Positions 1 through 7,935 of a DNA stretch of 18,200 nt are shown in pieces (position 1 is the first letter of the stretch; each line of letters begins with the position of its first letter). This DNA is from an uncultured Oscillospiraceae bacterium (GTDB taxonomy: Bacteria > Bacillota_A > Clostridia > Oscillospirales > Oscillospiraceae): the NCBI GenBank assembly GCA_947631215.1, contig CANRKN010000033.1:1-18200 (forward strand). Direction: 5' to 3'. The translations under genes were made by a program, and so were the position numbers. The notes under the pieces are model-generated. The model ran no database searches. It was given only the letters and a program-made list of their open reading frames with translations, and was not told the origin of the DNA.

Positions 1-6
1 CACGTC

Positions 7-70
7 GGAGGGGCTCTGAAGATGATAGGGGGCTGCTTGCAGCCCCCTATACATCGGTCAGAGCCCCTCC
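7..70 (+). terminator. Nested double hairpin, probable terminator of an upstream gene
   Basis: An outer 13-bp perfect stem (7-19 with 58-70) encloses a second perfect 12-bp stem (25-36 with 39-50) with only two bases between its arms. The sequence TCCTTTT follows the outer stem. It is most simply an intrinsic terminator for a gene to the left of the window, although the nesting is more elaborate than terminators usually are. Confidence 0.55.
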
Positions 71-76
71 TCCTTT

Positions 77-210
77 TCAAACCGCGACCGCTACGCTGGG
101 TCGCGGTTTGAGCTATTTACGGGAGAACAAGGTAGAAGTATTCTTATTTTAACATCGCGGCCGCTGCGTTGGGTCGCGATGTTAGTTTTTTTACGGGGGA
201 ATAAGGTAAA
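77..210 (+). repeat. Imperfect tandem pair of hairpin elements
   Basis: Two similar units lie about 72-74 bases apart. Unit 1 has a 13-bp stem (77-89 with 99-111) and a 9-base loop. Unit 2 has a 12-bp stem (151-162 with 172-183) containing one G-T pair, also with a 9-base loop. Each is followed by a shared tail of the form TTTACGGGRGAAYAAGGTA (from 116 and from 190). The arms differ between the units but remain paired. A T-run (185-192) after the second stem makes it terminator-like. Confidence 0.6.
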
Positions 211-309
211 CAACTATTTATAATTATATAATTAACAGTTTGTTAAACACAAAGGCGGTGGGTTGGGGTATTCTTATGATAATGAATTCTGCACTGTAAG
301 GGTGATAGC

Positions 310-726
310 ATGAATTTCAGACAAAAGATCGCGCAGTTCATGTATGGCCGCAACGGCTATGACGCCTTCAACCAGTTTTTGCTCATCGCCGCCATCGTCA
401 TGATGGCGCTGGGCATGCTCCTTAGCCGGGTGCCGGTGGTGGGGTTGGTGCTGTCCATACTGGAATGGACTATCCTCATCTACTGCCTTTTCCGCACCTT
501 CTCCAAGGACCTCTATAAGCGCCAGCAGGAGAATGCCTGGTATTACACGAAGCGCCAGGCCTTCGGCCGGTGGTCCCGGTCCCTCAAGGACCGCTGGCAG
601 CAGCGCAAAGACTATAAATTCTTCCGCTGCCCCTCCTGCCACGCCCTCCTGCGGGTGCCCAAGGGGAAGGGCAAGCTGCTTTTGACCTGCCGGAAGTGCG
701 GCAACCGCTTTGAGCGCAAGACATGA
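310..726 (+). CDS. Membrane protein with C-terminal zinc ribbon
   Basis: This 138-residue protein has two hydrophobic segments (about residues 22-38 and 42-62), then a basic linker. It ends in a zinc-ribbon-like domain with paired cysteines C107/C110 and C127/C130. The start is chosen for AAGGGTGAT at 298-306. Its stop overlaps the start of the J-domain gene by four bases (ATGA), which implies translational coupling. The pairing suggests both proteins act together at the membrane, perhaps in protein folding or quality control, but that is inference. I recognise the architecture but no named family, and no catalytic residues are evident. Confidence 0.75.
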   Translation: MNFRQKIAQFMYGRNGYDAFNQFLLIAAIVMMALGMLLSRVPVVGLVLSILEWTILIYCLFRTFSKDLYKRQQENAWYYTKRQAFGRWSRSLKDRWQQRKDYKFFRCPSCHALLRVPKGKGKLLLTCRKCGNRFERKT

Positions 727-1124
727 ACCCATACGACGTGCTGGGCGTTTCGCCCGACGCCACCGACGAGGAGATCGCCCGGGCCTATAAGAAGCTGGCC
801 AAGCGATGGCACCCGGACCTGCATCCGGGGGACGCCGCCGCGGCGGAGCGGATGGGCCGCATCAACCGGGCCTATGACGACATCAAGGCCATGCGCCAGC
901 GGGGGCAGGCCAGTCCCGGGCCCACGCCGCCCAACTATCAGTACTCCTATTCCTACAGCTACACGCCCCGGGGGCACAGTCCCATCGCCCTCATCATCGG
1001 CATCGTGGTGGCGTTCTTTCTCATTCGGCTGGTGCTGAGCCTCCTGTTCGGCGGCTATACTCGGTCCTATACGGTCCCCGGCTACTATCCCGGATACTAC
1101 GGCTATTATCAAGTCGTTCCCTGA
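723..1124 (+). CDS. Membrane-anchored J-domain (DnaJ-like) protein
   Basis: The N-terminal 60 residues form a classic J domain, with the HPD motif at residues 30-32 flanked by helix II (AYKKLAKRWH) and helix III (MGRINRAYDDIKAM). J domains stimulate the ATPase of DnaK-type Hsp70 chaperones. A Tyr/Ser-rich linker (71-80) leads to one membrane segment (about 87-109) and a Tyr/Gly-rich tail. The Gly/Phe region, zinc-binding domain and substrate domain of true DnaJ are absent, so this is a specialised co-chaperone and not dnaJ itself. It is translationally coupled to the upstream zinc-ribbon gene. Its stop is followed directly by the hairpin shared with the convergent operon. Confidence 0.88.
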   Translation: MNPYDVLGVSPDATDEEIARAYKKLAKRWHPDLHPGDAAAAERMGRINRAYDDIKAMRQRGQASPGPTPPNYQYSYSYSYTPRGHSPIALIIGIVVAFFLIRLVLSLLFGGYTRSYTVPGYYPGYYGYYQVVP

Positions 1125-1130
1125 AAAAGA

Positions 1131-1161
1131 AAGCTCCCTGTCCGCGTTGGACAGGGAGCTT
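1131..1161. terminator. Terminator between convergent operons
   Basis: A perfect 13-bp stem (131-143 with 149-161, plus 1000) has a 5-base loop and lies between two convergent stop codons. The run of A on its left reads as a T-tract on the minus strand, so it should work best for the minus-strand operon. The plus-strand side has a poor T-tract. Confidence 0.8.
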
Positions 1162-1167
1162 ATCGTA

Positions 1168-2151
1168 TCATTTCCGTCCTCGGAAACCGCCGCCGCTGTG
1201 ACCACCGAAGCCGCTGCCCCGGAAGCTGCCGCCGGAGGGGCGGGAGGCGCCGGAGGGCCGGCTGGAGCCGCCGAAGCCGCCGCTGCGGGGACGGCTGGAG
1301 AAGCTGGAGCGGCGGGTAGGCTGGCTGCGGAAGCCGCCGCCTATAAAACCGCCCGGTCCGCCGAATCCGGCGGGACCGCCGGGCCCGGGAGGGGGCGGCG
1401 GGGCAGGGGGCCGCTGCTGCCACCAGGAGCGGTAACGCCGCCGGCCGCCGGGCAGGAAGATGGGCATGAAGCCGCCGGTGTATCCGTACCGGCTCATCCG
1501 GATGAACCGGCTGACCGCTCCCAAGAACCAGAAGATGACCAGGGCGATAATGATAAGCGCGACGATGCCCAGGATGGAGGGCCCGCGGCGCACGGGCTCG
1601 GCATAGCCGTAGCCGTAGTTATCGGGATAGCTGGGTGCCTGCTCCGTCTCGGCGGTCAGCGATACATCGTAATAATCCAGGTACCAGTCGTAGATGTGTC
1701 CGGCCAGGGTGCTGACCGCGTCGTCGAAGCGGTCAGCGTCCACGTCGTCCCAGAAGTCGTCGTAGTACTTCTCCGGGAAACTGTCGTAGAACGCGTCGTC
1801 CAGGCCGCTGCCCACGGTGACGCCGCCCACATATTCCTCGGTCACCAGCAGCAGGAGCGCTCCGTTATCATTGCCTACGCCCCAGCTGTTCATGAGCCGG
1901 GTGGCGTAGATGTCCGCGTCCTCGTCCAGGTAGCTCACCGTGGCCACCACCAGCTGGGCGCCGCCGCACTCATTTTCCAGCACAGCGTTGTACTCGGCCA
2001 GCTTCTCCTCCGTCTGGGCGGAGAGGACGCCCGCGTCGTCCACGGCGTAATAGCCGCTGCCTGTGCCGGCCTCCAGGGCGGCATAGGCGGGCGCGGCCAG
2101 GAGCATGACGCCCAGCAGCGCTGTCAATGCACAGGCGAATAGCCTCTTCAT
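1168..2151 (-). CDS. TPM-domain (YgcG-like) secreted/membrane protein
   Basis: This 327-residue protein starts with a clear signal peptide (hydrophobic core, cleavage likely after AYA near residue 24). A TPM domain follows (about 38-165, formerly DUF477), with the YAVDDAGVLS opening and a VGSGLDD segment. A membrane helix lies at about 190-215, and the tail is very rich in Gly, Ser, Arg and Pro, ending in a GGxxGGG pattern. TPM proteins are commonly found next to LemA proteins and are linked to envelope functions; their biochemical role is not settled. The ribosome binding site GAGGTGA overlaps the end of the LemA-like gene nine bases upstream, supporting coupled translation. Confidence 0.85.
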   Translation of the reverse strand: MKRLFACALTALLGVMLLAAPAYAALEAGTGSGYYAVDDAGVLSAQTEEKLAEYNAVLENECGGAQLVVATVSYLDEDADIYATRLMNSWGVGNDNGALLLLVTEEYVGGVTVGSGLDDAFYDSFPEKYYDDFWDDVDADRFDDAVSTLAGHIYDWYLDYYDVSLTAETEQAPSYPDNYGYGYAEPVRRGPSILGIVALIIIALVIFWFLGAVSRFIRMSRYGYTGGFMPIFLPGGRRRYRSWWQQRPPAPPPPPGPGGPAGFGGPGGFIGGGFRSQPTRRSSFSSRPRSGGFGGSSRPSGASRPSGGSFRGSGFGGHSGGGFRGRK

Positions 2152-2160
2152 CTCGTCACC

Positions 2161-2730
2161 TCATGGAAAGGTCTCCGGCGCTTTGACGCCGGTCACATGC
2201 CGAAGCAGGTTTGCGGGGAAGGCGGTCAGCACCTCGTCCCGGAAGGTCAGGATGTGGTCGTTGTAGACGCTGTCGTCCAGCTCCGATTGGGCGCTGTGAA
2301 AGTCGGAGATTATCTTGTCATAGTCGTCGTAGCTATTCGCCAGGGCCGCGCCGGCGTTTTTCGCGGCCTCCACCTGGGCCACGGCCTCCGCAAGAGCCTG
2401 GTTCGCCGCACCGATGGCGGGGATGTCCTTCGCTGTCAGGGCTTCATCCAGGGCGGAGCGGGCCTCCTTCACGGCGGCGTAGGACTCCGCCCATTCGCCG
2501 TCCGTGCCGATGACGGACAGGAGGCGGTTGGTGAGGTCCACGCAGTTTTTAAGGTGGTCTGCCGGGGCGGAATAGCCGCCCTCGGCCTTCAAAAGGCTCT
2601 TGTCGAAGAAGGCCTCCTCTGCCTGACGGCAGGCCTTGCCCAGGCTGCGCTTGCAGCCCAGGAAGGAGAATAGCGCCACAACGATTATAAAAACAACGAT
2701 GGCGGTGGAGCGTTTCTTGAGAATACTCAT
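2161..2730 (-). CDS. LemA-like membrane-anchored protein
   Basis: This 189-residue protein has an N-terminal hydrophobic segment (about 9-25) ending in FLGC, which could be a weak lipobox, followed by a long helical domain. The helical region and the closing FPANLLRHVTGVKAPETF resemble the LemA family, whose members often end with a similar FPxN..F motif. LemA proteins are membrane-tethered helical bundles of uncertain function and usually sit beside TPM-domain proteins, as here. The gene lies between telA-like and the TPM gene with short gaps, so it is the third gene of the operon. The family call rests on helical character, the C-terminal motif and the neighbour, and is moderately firm. Confidence 0.7.
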   Translation of the reverse strand: MSILKKRSTAIVVFIIVVALFSFLGCKRSLGKACRQAEEAFFDKSLLKAEGGYSAPADHLKNCVDLTNRLLSVIGTDGEWAESYAAVKEARSALDEALTAKDIPAIGAANQALAEAVAQVEAAKNAGAALANSYDDYDKIISDFHSAQSELDDSVYNDHILTFRDEVLTAFPANLLRHVTGVKAPETFP

Positions 2731-2751
2731 AAAAAGCCTCGCAAACGAAAA

Positions 2752-3966
2752 TCAGCCTTTCATATCCAAAAGCTTCTGTTTCAGCTCGCCCTCGATGCGG
2801 CCCAGCTCCGCCTCGGCGGCGGCCCGGCGGGCACGGCCGTCGTCCTGGATCTTGCGCACGTCCTCCAGTGTCTGGATGAGCTCCTTGTTGGTCTCCTGCA
2901 GGGTCTCCAGGTCCACGATGCCCCGCTCGGCCTCCTGTGCCACGCCCACGGAGCCGGTGTGCAGGGCGGCGGCGTTTTTGCGGAGCAGCTCGTTGGTGAC
3001 CTCGCTGACCTCGTGGGTGGCCTCCATGGCCTGCTGGGAGTTATACATGCTCAGGGCCAGCACCATCTGGCTCTTCCACAGGGGGATGGTGTTGTCGATG
3101 GCGGTCTGGATCTTCTCCACCATGAGGGAGTCGTTGTTCTGGATGAGCCGGATCTGGGGGGCCATCTGGATGGAGATCATGCGGGTCAGTTCCAGGTCGT
3201 GTATCTTCTTCTCGAAGCGGCCCAGCATGGCGGCGTAGTCGTTGGCGGCCTGGGCGTCCTCGGGGGCGCCGGACTCCTCCGCCTTCTTCTGCACCGCGGG
3301 CAGCTCCGTGGCCCGCAGCTCCTCCAGGCGCAGCTTGCCGGCGATGATGTACATGGTCAGCTCTTTGAGATAGGCCTGGTTCATCTCGTACATGTTGTCC
3401 ATGGTGACGATGTCCTTGTTGAGGGTGATCCAGTGCTGATTCAGGGCCTCGGTGATTTTGTTCACGTTGGTCTCGGCCTTGTCGTACTTCACCTTCATGT
3501 CGGAAAAGCTCTGGGCGGCCTTTTTAAAGAGGCCCTTCAGGCCCTTGGGCTTTTCGCCGGACATGTCCAAGCCATTGAGTTCCCCCACCAGGTCGGAGAG
3601 GATGTCGCCAACCTCGCCCAGGTCCTTGGTGCGGACCTTCTCCAGCGCCTGGGCGGAGAACTCGGCGATGTTCTTCTGGGCGGCGGAGCCGTAGGCCAGC
3701 ACCTGGGCGGAGTTGGTGATGTCGATCTGCTTGGCGAATTCCCGGACGGCGGCCTGCTCCTCGGGGGCCAGGTCGTCGATGTCCAGCTTCTCCACCGGGG
3801 CCTCCGCCTCGGCCTGGTTGGTCACGGCGTTGGCGTCGGGGGCGGGGGCCTCCTGTACGGCGGCAGCCGTGGCGGCGGGGGCGGCCGGAGCCTCGGGGGC
3901 GGCGGGCTCCTCGGAAGCGCCGGGGTCAAGGGTCAGGTTGAACTCGTATTTCTTCTCGTCGGCCAT
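2752..3966 (-). CDS. telA: Toxic anion resistance protein, TelA family
   Basis: This 404-residue soluble protein begins with a low-complexity Ala/Pro/Glu stretch (about 15-60) followed by the long helical TelA domain. Recognisable features are the GLKGLFKKAAQSFSDMK region near residue 145, the LNKDIVTMDNMYEMN segment and the Q-rich MAPQIRLIQNNDSLMVEKIQ region. The family was named for tellurite resistance, but members are widespread and are thought to act in envelope stress; the mechanism is unknown. The start is supported by AAAGGAAAGGA just upstream. It directly follows an XpaC-like gene, the same pairing as xpaC-yaaN in Bacillus subtilis, which strengthens both calls. Confidence 0.9.
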   Translation of the reverse strand: MADEKKYEFNLTLDPGASEEPAAPEAPAAPAATAAAVQEAPAPDANAVTNQAEAEAPVEKLDIDDLAPEEQAAVREFAKQIDITNSAQVLAYGSAAQKNIAEFSAQALEKVRTKDLGEVGDILSDLVGELNGLDMSGEKPKGLKGLFKKAAQSFSDMKVKYDKAETNVNKITEALNQHWITLNKDIVTMDNMYEMNQAYLKELTMYIIAGKLRLEELRATELPAVQKKAEESGAPEDAQAANDYAAMLGRFEKKIHDLELTRMISIQMAPQIRLIQNNDSLMVEKIQTAIDNTIPLWKSQMVLALSMYNSQQAMEATHEVSEVTNELLRKNAAALHTGSVGVAQEAERGIVDLETLQETNKELIQTLEDVRKIQDDGRARRAAAEAELGRIEGELKQKLLDMKG

Positions 3967-4005
3967 GATAGTGTTCCTTTCCTTTTATCTTGATTTTGTC
4001 TTACG

Positions 4006-4677
4006 TTATTTTTGCTGGGCTCTGCGGAGAAATTCCTGCAGGCTGTCGGCCTTTCCCAGGCCCTCCCGGGTCAGCAGGTTCTCCATGATCTTGATGTCGG
4101 CGTCCACGTCCATGGCGTCGTTTTTATACAGCGCGTCCAGCTGCTTCTGGAAGGCGTCGGCCTCGGTCTTAAGCATGTCCGCGATGCGGCTTTTGGCGCC
4201 TGAGATGTTCTCGCCCTCCACGCCGGGGGTGCTCATGCGGTCATAAGCCTCCAATAGCTGGATGGTGGAGGGGAGGAAGTAGCTCTGGAACTTCTGGATC
4301 TGGGGCACGTCCGCGGCGTCTTGGACCGCGTCTTGGGCGATGGCGTCGCTCAAGGCAATGAGCTTCGCGATCTTCTCCTTCACGCCGGCGTCACCGATGG
4401 AGGCGGAGAGCCTCTCCATCTCCCCGCGGGCCTTTTTCGCCTCGGCCAGGATGGCGTCCACGGGCGCTCCATAGCTTACAGGCTCCGGCTCCGGCTCGGG
4501 GACATATTCCGCCGTGGGCTTGATGAGCTTGTCCGCGATGAGCCATGCCGCCGCCGTTACCAGCGCGGCAATGAGGAAATGGCTCCAGGCGTACAGGGGA
4601 AATACCATCGCGTACACCGCGAACACCGCCGCGGCGATGTAGACAGGCAGGGCGCTTTTTCGTTTCACTTCACGCAT
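4006..4677 (-). CDS. xpaC: XpaC family membrane protein
   Basis: This 223-residue protein has two N-terminal membrane segments (about 10-27 and 30-48), a Pro/Glu-rich linker (PEPEPEP) and a C-terminal helical domain of about 150 residues. This matches the family named 5-bromo-4-chloroindolyl phosphate hydrolysis protein (XpaC). The enzymatic name is historical and no hydrolase motif is visible. It is the first gene of the minus-strand operon, with ribosome binding site AAGGAGGCGG and a good promoter (4711-4739). Adjacency to telA is a conserved arrangement in Bacillota. A joint role in membrane stress is inference. Confidence 0.82.
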   Translation of the reverse strand: MREVKRKSALPVYIAAAVFAVYAMVFPLYAWSHFLIAALVTAAAWLIADKLIKPTAEYVPEPEPEPVSYGAPVDAILAEAKKARGEMERLSASIGDAGVKEKIAKLIALSDAIAQDAVQDAADVPQIQKFQSYFLPSTIQLLEAYDRMSTPGVEGENISGAKSRIADMLKTEADAFQKQLDALYKNDAMDVDADIKIMENLLTREGLGKADSLQEFLRRAQQK

Positions 4678-4710
4678 GGGACCGCCTCCTTGGCAAAAGC
4701 TACTATAAAT

Positions 4711-4739
4711 ATTTTATTCTAATCACGCAATTCCGTCAA
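4711..4739 (-). promoter_or_regulatory. Promoter of the xpaC-telA-lemA-TPM operon
   Basis: On the minus strand TTGACG (4739-4734) and TAAAAT (4716-4711) are separated by 17 bases. This is a good vegetative-sigma promoter, placed about 35 bases upstream of the xpaC start. It is divergent from the rpe promoter. Confidence 0.7.
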
Positions 4740-4746
4740 GGATTAC

Positions 4747-4776
4747 TTGCTAGTTTTACCAGTCTCATGTTATACT
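4747..4776 (+). promoter_or_regulatory. Probable promoter of rpe-recR
   Basis: TTGCTA (4747-4752) and TATACT (4771-4776) are separated by 18 bases. The -10 is near consensus and the -35 weaker. Transcription would give a leader of roughly 115 bases before rpe; it is GC-rich and I recognise no riboswitch in it. Confidence 0.6.
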
Positions 4777-4899
4777 ACCAGCAGCGGGCACTGTTCGGAC
4801 AAAACGGTGGGGACAGACCGGACGGGCCGGCCCATCCCCTATATGAAAGCCAAGCCGCGCGCGGCGGGGCTGGACCATATTATGCAGCGGGTGAATGCC

Positions 4900-5562
4900 A
4901 TGACAAACATCAAGATTGCGCCCTCTATATTGGCGGCCGACTTCACGCGGCTGGACGAGGAGATCGACGCCGTGCTGAAGGCCGGCGCGGACTATATCCA
5001 CGTGGACGTGATGGACGGCCAGTTCGTGCCCAATATCTCCATGGGCGTGCCCGTGGTGGAGAGCATCCACAAGGCGTTCCCGGAGGCGTTCCTGGACGTG
5101 CATCTGATGATCGTGAACCCCAGCGACTATGTGGAGACCTTCTGCAGGGCGGGGGCCAGCAACATCACCATCCACCTGGAATCGGACAAGACCGAGGACA
5201 TCGCCGCGGCCCTGGCGCTGATCAGAAGCAACGGGGTGAGGACGGGCCTCTCCGTCAAGCCGGCCACCCCCGCCGTGGCCCTGGAGAGCTGGCTCAAGGA
5301 ACTGGACATGGTGCTGGTGATGACGGTGGAGCCCGGCTTTGGGGCCCAGCCCTTCATGGTGGACCAGATGGAGAAGGTGAAGGCCATCCGCCGCAGGCTC
5401 GACCAGGTGAATCCGGCCTGCGACGTGGAGGTGGACGGGGGCATCAAGCCCGATACCGCCCCCATCGTAAAGGCGGCGGGCGCCAACGTGCTGGTGGCGG
5501 GCTCCGCCATCTTCGGCCATGAGGATTACGCCGCCGTCATAGAAGAGCTTCGCAGCAGGTGA
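4900..5562 (+). CDS. rpe: Ribulose-phosphate 3-epimerase
   Basis: The enzyme interconverts ribulose 5-phosphate and xylulose 5-phosphate in the pentose phosphate pathway. The 220-residue product has the family's TIM-barrel signatures: IAPSILAADF at the N-terminus, HVDVMDGQFVPN with metal-site residues H34 and D36 and active-site D39 region, H68 in LDVHLMI, MTVEPGFGAQPF, and VDGGI with the second catalytic Asp near residue 179. The ATG at 4900 gives the usual family N-terminus (MTNIKIAPSI); the frame is open further upstream, but those residues are not family-like and would start in the promoter region. The ribosome binding site is weak. The recR start lies six bases beyond its stop, so the two genes are probably cotranscribed. 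Confidence 0.95.
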   Translation: MTNIKIAPSILAADFTRLDEEIDAVLKAGADYIHVDVMDGQFVPNISMGVPVVESIHKAFPEAFLDVHLMIVNPSDYVETFCRAGASNITIHLESDKTEDIAAALALIRSNGVRTGLSVKPATPAVALESWLKELDMVLVMTVEPGFGAQPFMVDQMEKVKAIRRRLDQVNPACDVEVDGGIKPDTAPIVKAAGANVLVAGSAIFGHEDYAAVIEELRSR

Positions 5563-5568
5563 TTCGCT

Positions 5569-6168
5569 ATGCCTTTTTTCCCCGTATCCTTTGAAGAACT
5601 GATAGACCGCTTCGCGGCCCTGCCCGGCATCGGACGCAAGAGCGCCCAGCGCCTGGCCTTTCATGTGCTGGCTCTGCCGGAGGGGGAGGCGGAGGCCTTC
5701 GCCGAGACCATCCTCCGGGCCCGCCGGACCGTACATACCTGCCCCGTGTGCCAGAACCTGACGGACGGGGAGCTGTGCTCGGTGTGCGCCGACGGGCGGC
5801 GGGACCGTTCCGTCATCTGCGTGGTGGCGGAGGCACGGGACGTGGCGAGCCTGGAGCGCAGCCGGGAGTATAACGGCGTGTATCACGTGCTCCACGGGGT
5901 GCTGTCCCCTATGAGCCACATAGGCCCCGACGATATCCGCATCTCGGAGCTTGTAAAGCGCGTGGCGGACGGGGGCGTGGAGGAGGTCATCATGGCCACC
6001 AACCCCGACACGGAGGGAGACGCCACGGCCATGTACATCGCCCGGCTTTTAAAGCCCTTCGACGTGCGGGTGACCCGCCTGGCCTACGGCATCCCCGTGG
6101 GCTCCAACCTGGAATTTACCGATGACGCGACCCTGGTGCGGGCGCTGGAGGGCCGGCGCGACATGTAA
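5569..6168 (+). CDS. recR: Recombination mediator RecR
   Basis: RecR works with RecF and RecO to load RecA on gapped DNA. The 199-residue length is typical. Domains in order are a helix-hairpin-helix (LPGIGRKSAQRLAFHVL, about 18-34), a four-cysteine zinc finger (C58, C61, C70, C73), a Toprim domain (about 80-175, with VVAEARDVASLE and NPDTEGDATAMYIA), and the C-terminal LAYGIPVGSNLEFTD motif. The gene follows rpe by six bases. In many Bacillota recR instead follows dnaX and ybaB, so this placement is slightly unusual. Confidence 0.97.
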   Translation: MPFFPVSFEELIDRFAALPGIGRKSAQRLAFHVLALPEGEAEAFAETILRARRTVHTCPVCQNLTDGELCSVCADGRRDRSVICVVAEARDVASLERSREYNGVYHVLHGVLSPMSHIGPDDIRISELVKRVADGGVEEVIMATNPDTEGDATAMYIARLLKPFDVRVTRLAYGIPVGSNLEFTDDATLVRALEGRRDM

Positions 6169-6216
6169 AAGCGCCGCCCGGGGAATAATATCATATCATT
6201 CGGTCAATATTTGTTA

Positions 6217-6236
6217 CGGACAGGATCGCCTGTCCG
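6217..6236 (+). promoter_or_regulatory. Hairpin in the 5' leader of the RNase J gene
   Basis: A perfect 8-bp stem (6217-6224 with 6229-6236) with loop ATCG lies about 38 bases ahead of the RNase J start. No T-tract follows, so it is more likely a leader RNA structure or a protein-binding palindrome than a terminator. Confidence 0.4.
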
Positions 6237-6273
6237 AATGTGTGTTACATACGGCAAGGAGACTTTTTATTTC

Positions 6274-7935
6274 ATGGCACAAAAATTGAAGATCATGGCT
6301 CTTGGCGGTCTGGACGAGATCGGCAAGAACCTCTATGTTTACGAGTACGGCAAGGACATCCTGATCGTGGACTGCGGCATGGGCTTCCCCGACGAGGACA
6401 TGTACGGCATCGACACCGTGGTGCCGGACGTGACCTACCTGGTGCAGAACAAGGACAGGGTCCGTGGCATGGTCCTGACCCACGGCCACGAGGACCATAT
6501 CGGCGCGGTGCCCTATGTGATGAGCCGCATCGACTGCCCCATCTACGCCACCCGCCTGACGGCGGGGCTGGTGCGGCTGAAGCTGGAGGAGCACGGTCTC
6601 GCCGACAGGGTGAAGCTCATCACCTGCTCGGCGGGGGACACCTTCAAGGTGGGCAGTGCCTTCACCTGCGAGCTCATCCATGTGAACCACTCCATCGCCG
6701 ACAGCGTGGCGGTGGCCATCAGGACCCCGGTGGGCACCCTTATCCACACCGGCGACTTCAAGATAGACCTTACCCCCATCGAGGGCGGCGTGTTTGATTT
6801 CCACCGGTTCGCGGAGCTGGGGAAGGAGGGGGTGCTGGCGCTTTTGAGCGACTCCACCAACGTGGAGCGGCCCGGCTATTCTGAGTCCGAGCGGCATGTG
6901 GGCGAGAGCATGGAGAGCCTCTTCCGGGGCTGCGACAAGCGCATCATCGTCACCACCTTCGCCTCCAACGTCCACCGCATCCAGCAGATCGTGAACTGTG
7001 CGGCCAAATATAAGCGCAAGGTGTGCGTCACCGGCCGGAGCATGGAGAACGTTATCCGCCTCGCGGTGGAGGAGGGGTATCTAACCGTTCCCAAGGACGT
7101 GCTGGTGGATATAAACCACATCAATACCCTCAATCCCGCGAAGCTGGTCATCATCACCACGGGAAGCCAGGGCGAGAGCATGTCGGCTCTGTACCGCATG
7201 GCCTTTTCCGAACACAGGCAGGTGAAGATTGGCGCGGGGGACCGGGTCATCATCTCCGCCTCCGCCATCCCCGGCAACGAGCGGACCGTGACGAAGGTCA
7301 TCGACGAGCTCTTTTCCAAGGGCGCGGAGGTCATCTACGATAGGAGCATCGACATCCACGTGTCCGGCCACGCCTGCCAGCAGGAGCAGAAGACCATGCT
7401 GGCCCTCACCAAGCCCCGGTTCTTCATCCCCGTCCACGGAGAGCACCGGATGCTCTGCCGCCACAGGGACCTGGCCCAGGAGATGGGCATGCGCCCGGCG
7501 GACATCATGATCGCCGGGGTGGGGGACGTGATAGAGCTGACCGCCAAGCGCATCGCGAAAAACGGCACCGTGCCCTCCGGGCGGGTGCTGGTGGACGGCG
7601 CCGACGACGGCGGCGTGGAGAACGTGGTCATGCGGGACCGGCAGCACCTGGCCCAGGACGGCATGGTGGTGGTGGTCATGACCATGTCCGCCCAGGATGG
7701 GTCCCTTCTCTGTGAGCCGGAGATCATGACAAGGGGCTTCGTCTATGTCCGGGACAACGCCGAGCTCATCGAGCAGATGCTCAGGGTCGTGTACGAGAGC
7801 GTGGAGTCCTGCGAGCGGGCCCACATCAACGACTGGGCGGAGATCAAAGGCCGTGTCAAGAGCCAGCTCAGCGGCTATCTCTACAAGATGACCCGCCGCA
7901 GCCCCATGATATTGCCGGTGATTACCGAAGTTTAA
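6274..7935 (+). CDS. rnj: Ribonuclease J
   Basis: RNase J is a metallo-beta-lactamase/beta-CASP nuclease with endonuclease and 5'-3' exonuclease activity in mRNA decay and rRNA maturation. The 553-residue length fits. The start at 6274 is chosen because AAGGAG lies 12 bases upstream and MAQKLKIMALGGLDEIGKN is the family N-terminus; an in-frame upstream ATG at 6211 is rejected. Visible motifs are the metal-binding HGHEDHIG (H70, H72, D74, H75), HTGDFKID (D161), the beta-CASP SDSTNVERPG, the GSQGES region, and VSGHACQQE and PVHGEHRML near the C-terminal catalytic part. It is probably cotranscribed with recR or served by a promoter I cannot place. Confidence 0.96.
   Translation: MAQKLKIMALGGLDEIGKNLYVYEYGKDILIVDCGMGFPDEDMYGIDTVVPDVTYLVQNKDRVRGMVLTHGHEDHIGAVPYVMSRIDCPIYATRLTAGLVRLKLEEHGLADRVKLITCSAGDTFKVGSAFTCELIHVNHSIADSVAVAIRTPVGTLIHTGDFKIDLTPIEGGVFDFHRFAELGKEGVLALLSDSTNVERPGYSESERHVGESMESLFRGCDKRIIVTTFASNVHRIQQIVNCAAKYKRKVCVTGRSMENVIRLAVEEGYLTVPKDVLVDINHINTLNPAKLVIITTGSQGESMSALYRMAFSEHRQVKIGAGDRVIISASAIPGNERTVTKVIDELFSKGAEVIYDRSIDIHVSGHACQQEQKTMLALTKPRFFIPVHGEHRMLCRHRDLAQEMGMRPADIMIAGVGDVIELTAKRIAKNGTVPSGRVLVDGADDGGVENVVMRDRQHLAQDGMVVVVMTMSAQDGSLLCEPEIMTRGFVYVRDNAELIEQMLRVVYESVESCERAHINDWAEIKGRVKSQLSGYLYKMTRRSPMILPVITEV

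Noticed and set aside
1147..2142. Plus-strand ORF of 331 codons opposite the TPM gene
   Set aside because: Its Ala/Gly-rich low-complexity translation is the complement of the Gly/Ser/Arg-rich tail and signal-peptide-bearing TPM gene, which has clear family motifs.
2959..3993. Plus-strand ORF of 344 codons opposite telA
   Set aside because: It is a GC-rich shadow of the TelA coding frame, with repeated Leu/Gly/His/Val composition and no recognisable domain.
4765..5919. Minus-strand ORF of 384 codons opposite rpe and recR
   Set aside because: It is a His/Gly-rich shadow crossing two well-supported genes on the other strand.
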